DNA of 41,368 bases, taken from positions 1-41,368 of the forward strand of contig DYAA01000064.1 of assembly GCA_019419405.1 (NCBI GenBank), written 5' to 3'. This document shows positions 40,436-41,368 of the stretch, one piece after another. The stretch comes from Collinsella sp. GTDB lineage: Bacteria; Actinomycetota; Coriobacteriia; Coriobacteriales; Coriobacteriaceae. The notes under the pieces were generated by a model. It worked only from the letters and a program-made list of their open reading frames with translations. It was not told the DNA's origin and searched no databases. Each line of letters starts with the position of its first letter. The first letter of the stretch is position 1. The position numbers and the translations under genes are program-made.

Positions 40436-41254
40436 CTAGAGCTCTAGCGTGAGGGTGACGGGGCAGTGGTCGCTGCCGAAGATGTCGCCGCGGATGCCGG
40501 TGTCGCGTACGTTGTCGGCGATTGCGTCGCTTACCAGGAAGTAGTCGATGCGCCAGCCGGCGTTGTTCTTGCGGGCATTAAAGCGATAGCTCCACCAGCT
40601 GTAGACGCCCTCGACGTCGGGGTTTGCCGCGCGCCAGGTATCGGTAAAGCCGGCGTTGAGCAGCTCGGTAAACTTGCCGCGCTCCTCGTCCGAAAAGCCG
40701 GCGTTGCCGCGGTTGGACTTGGGGTTCTTAAGGTCGATCTCCTCGTGCGCCACGTTAAAGTCGCCGCAGGTCACGACGGGTTTGCCGGTCTCGCGCTCGA
40801 GCGCGTTCAAAAAGCCGCGGTAAGCATCGTCCCAGGCCATGCGCACGTCGATGCGGGCGAGTTCGTTTTGCGCGTTGGGAGTGTAGACATCCACAAACCA
40901 GAACTTGTCGAACTCCAGCGCGCAGACGCGGCCCTCGGTTGCGGCTTGGGCGACGAGTACGGCCGCCTCGTTCTCGCCGGCGTAGGGTGGCAGTGCGTCG
41001 GCGTGCAGCACGCGCAGCGGTTCCTGGCGGCTAAAGACCGCAGTGCCCGAATAGCCTTTACGCTCGGCGTAGCTCCAGGTTTGGTGATAGCCGGGCAGGT
41101 CAATATCGACCTGGCCTTCTTGCAACTTGGTCTCTTGCAGCGCCAGGATATCGACGTCGAGTTCTTGCGCGATCTGGATAAAGCTCGGGTCCTTTTTGAG
41201 CACGGCGCGCAGGCCGTTGACGTTCCACGAGGCGAAAGTGTAAGTCTGAGGCAT
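40436..41254 (-). CDS. xth: Exodeoxyribonuclease III
   Basis: A 272-residue exonuclease and AP endonuclease of the EEP superfamily for base excision repair. The metal- and DNA-binding motifs are all present: SWNVNGLRA, ILALQETKLQ, YTPNAQ, CGDFNVAHEEIDLKNPKSN, WRIDYFLVSD and GSDHCPVTL. Length is normal. AAAGGA precedes ATG 41254 on the minus strand. Its stop TAG at 40436-40438 lies three bases from repeat T copy 2. Confidence 0.96.
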   Translation of the reverse strand: MPQTYTFASWNVNGLRAVLKKDPSFIQIAQELDVDILALQETKLQEGQVDIDLPGYHQTWSYAERKGYSGTAVFSRQEPLRVLHADALPPYAGENEAAVLVAQAATEGRVCALEFDKFWFVDVYTPNAQNELARIDVRMAWDDAYRGFLNALERETGKPVVTCGDFNVAHEEIDLKNPKSNRGNAGFSDEERGKFTELLNAGFTDTWRAANPDVEGVYSWWSYRFNARKNNAGWRIDYFLVSDAIADNVRDTGIRGDIFGSDHCPVTLTLEL

Positions 41255-41368
41255 GGTGTCCTTTCGACGGGGTTGGCAGGCTTAAGATTAGCGCAACAGG
41301 GGCGGCGGGCCCCGCGGACGACGGCGCAATCGCGGCCGCCCCGACCAACATGGACGGAGGACAAACAT
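41255..41368. other. Upstream region of xth to window edge
   Basis: It contains the xth ribosome binding site and GC-rich sequence. I see no gene or repeat here. Confidence 0.4.

Noticed and set aside
40229..40447. Short ORF in the repeat island before xth
   Set aside because: It consists of the F2 element and repeat T, with no start signal.

Overview
The window reads as a chromosomal segment of a high-GC (about 60%) Gram-positive gut anaerobe of the Coriobacteriia, most like Collinsella. This rests on codon use, on an IPNTG-anchored cell-wall protein with a sortase nearby, on mannose-family PTS genes, on an NfnAB-type ferredoxin:NADP oxidoreductase and on the general gene content. No ribosomal RNA, tRNA, prophage or CRISPR array is visible.

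Layout. 1-1225 is the 3' part of carB. 1441-5291 holds a GntR/UTRA regulator divergent from a complete mannose-family PTS (IIA, IIB, IIC, IID). A small membrane protein and a MarR regulator follow, then a 2137-residue secreted and sortase-anchored GH31 enzyme (6870-13283) that resembles GH31 alpha-N-acetylgalactosaminidases and carries FN3, CBM32-like, dockerin-like, cohesin-like and FIVAR modules. 13501-20708 holds purine genes (purE, then purF-purM-purN) interrupted by a class B-like sortase, a MoaE-like protein and a membrane protein on the opposite strand. 20852-21660 is a RelB-like/PIN toxin-antitoxin pair. Next come a GatA-type PTS IIA, a PrsA-like foldase, YqeY, a four-gene polar amino-acid ABC transporter, a cytidylate-kinase-like protein, nfnB-nfnA (minus strand), pth, a PD-(D/E)XK-like protein of unknown role, prs and glmU (all minus), a complete ECF transporter (T, fused A-A', S) and xth.

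How the genes work together. The PTS, GntR regulator and GH31 enzyme could form a glycan-harvesting block in which a wall-attached enzyme releases sugars that the PTS imports; this is inference from proximity. purE, purF, purM and purN serve IMP synthesis, and prs supplies PRPP. nfnAB balances NADH, NADPH and ferredoxin. The ECF genes form one transporter with an unassigned substrate.

The most unusual content lies between the genes. At least eight kinds of palindromic element can be read directly. They include a covarying hairpin present twice; a 41-nt GGGACAG repeat present three times, two of them overlapping a stop codon; a perfect 28-bp hairpin; three evenly spaced 45-nt hairpins with conserved arms and different 25-nt cores, bracketed by inverted GGGGACAG hairpins; two 203/204-nt elements with the same inverted ends but different interiors flanking the nuclease-like gene; a pair of 160-170-nt elements with different ends and a shared core; and one palindromic segment translated in frame as the 64-residue linker of the ECF ATPase. 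Several begin 0-6 nt after a stop codon. This points to one or more active or recently active palindromic-repeat systems, which I regard as the main candidate for something undescribed here.
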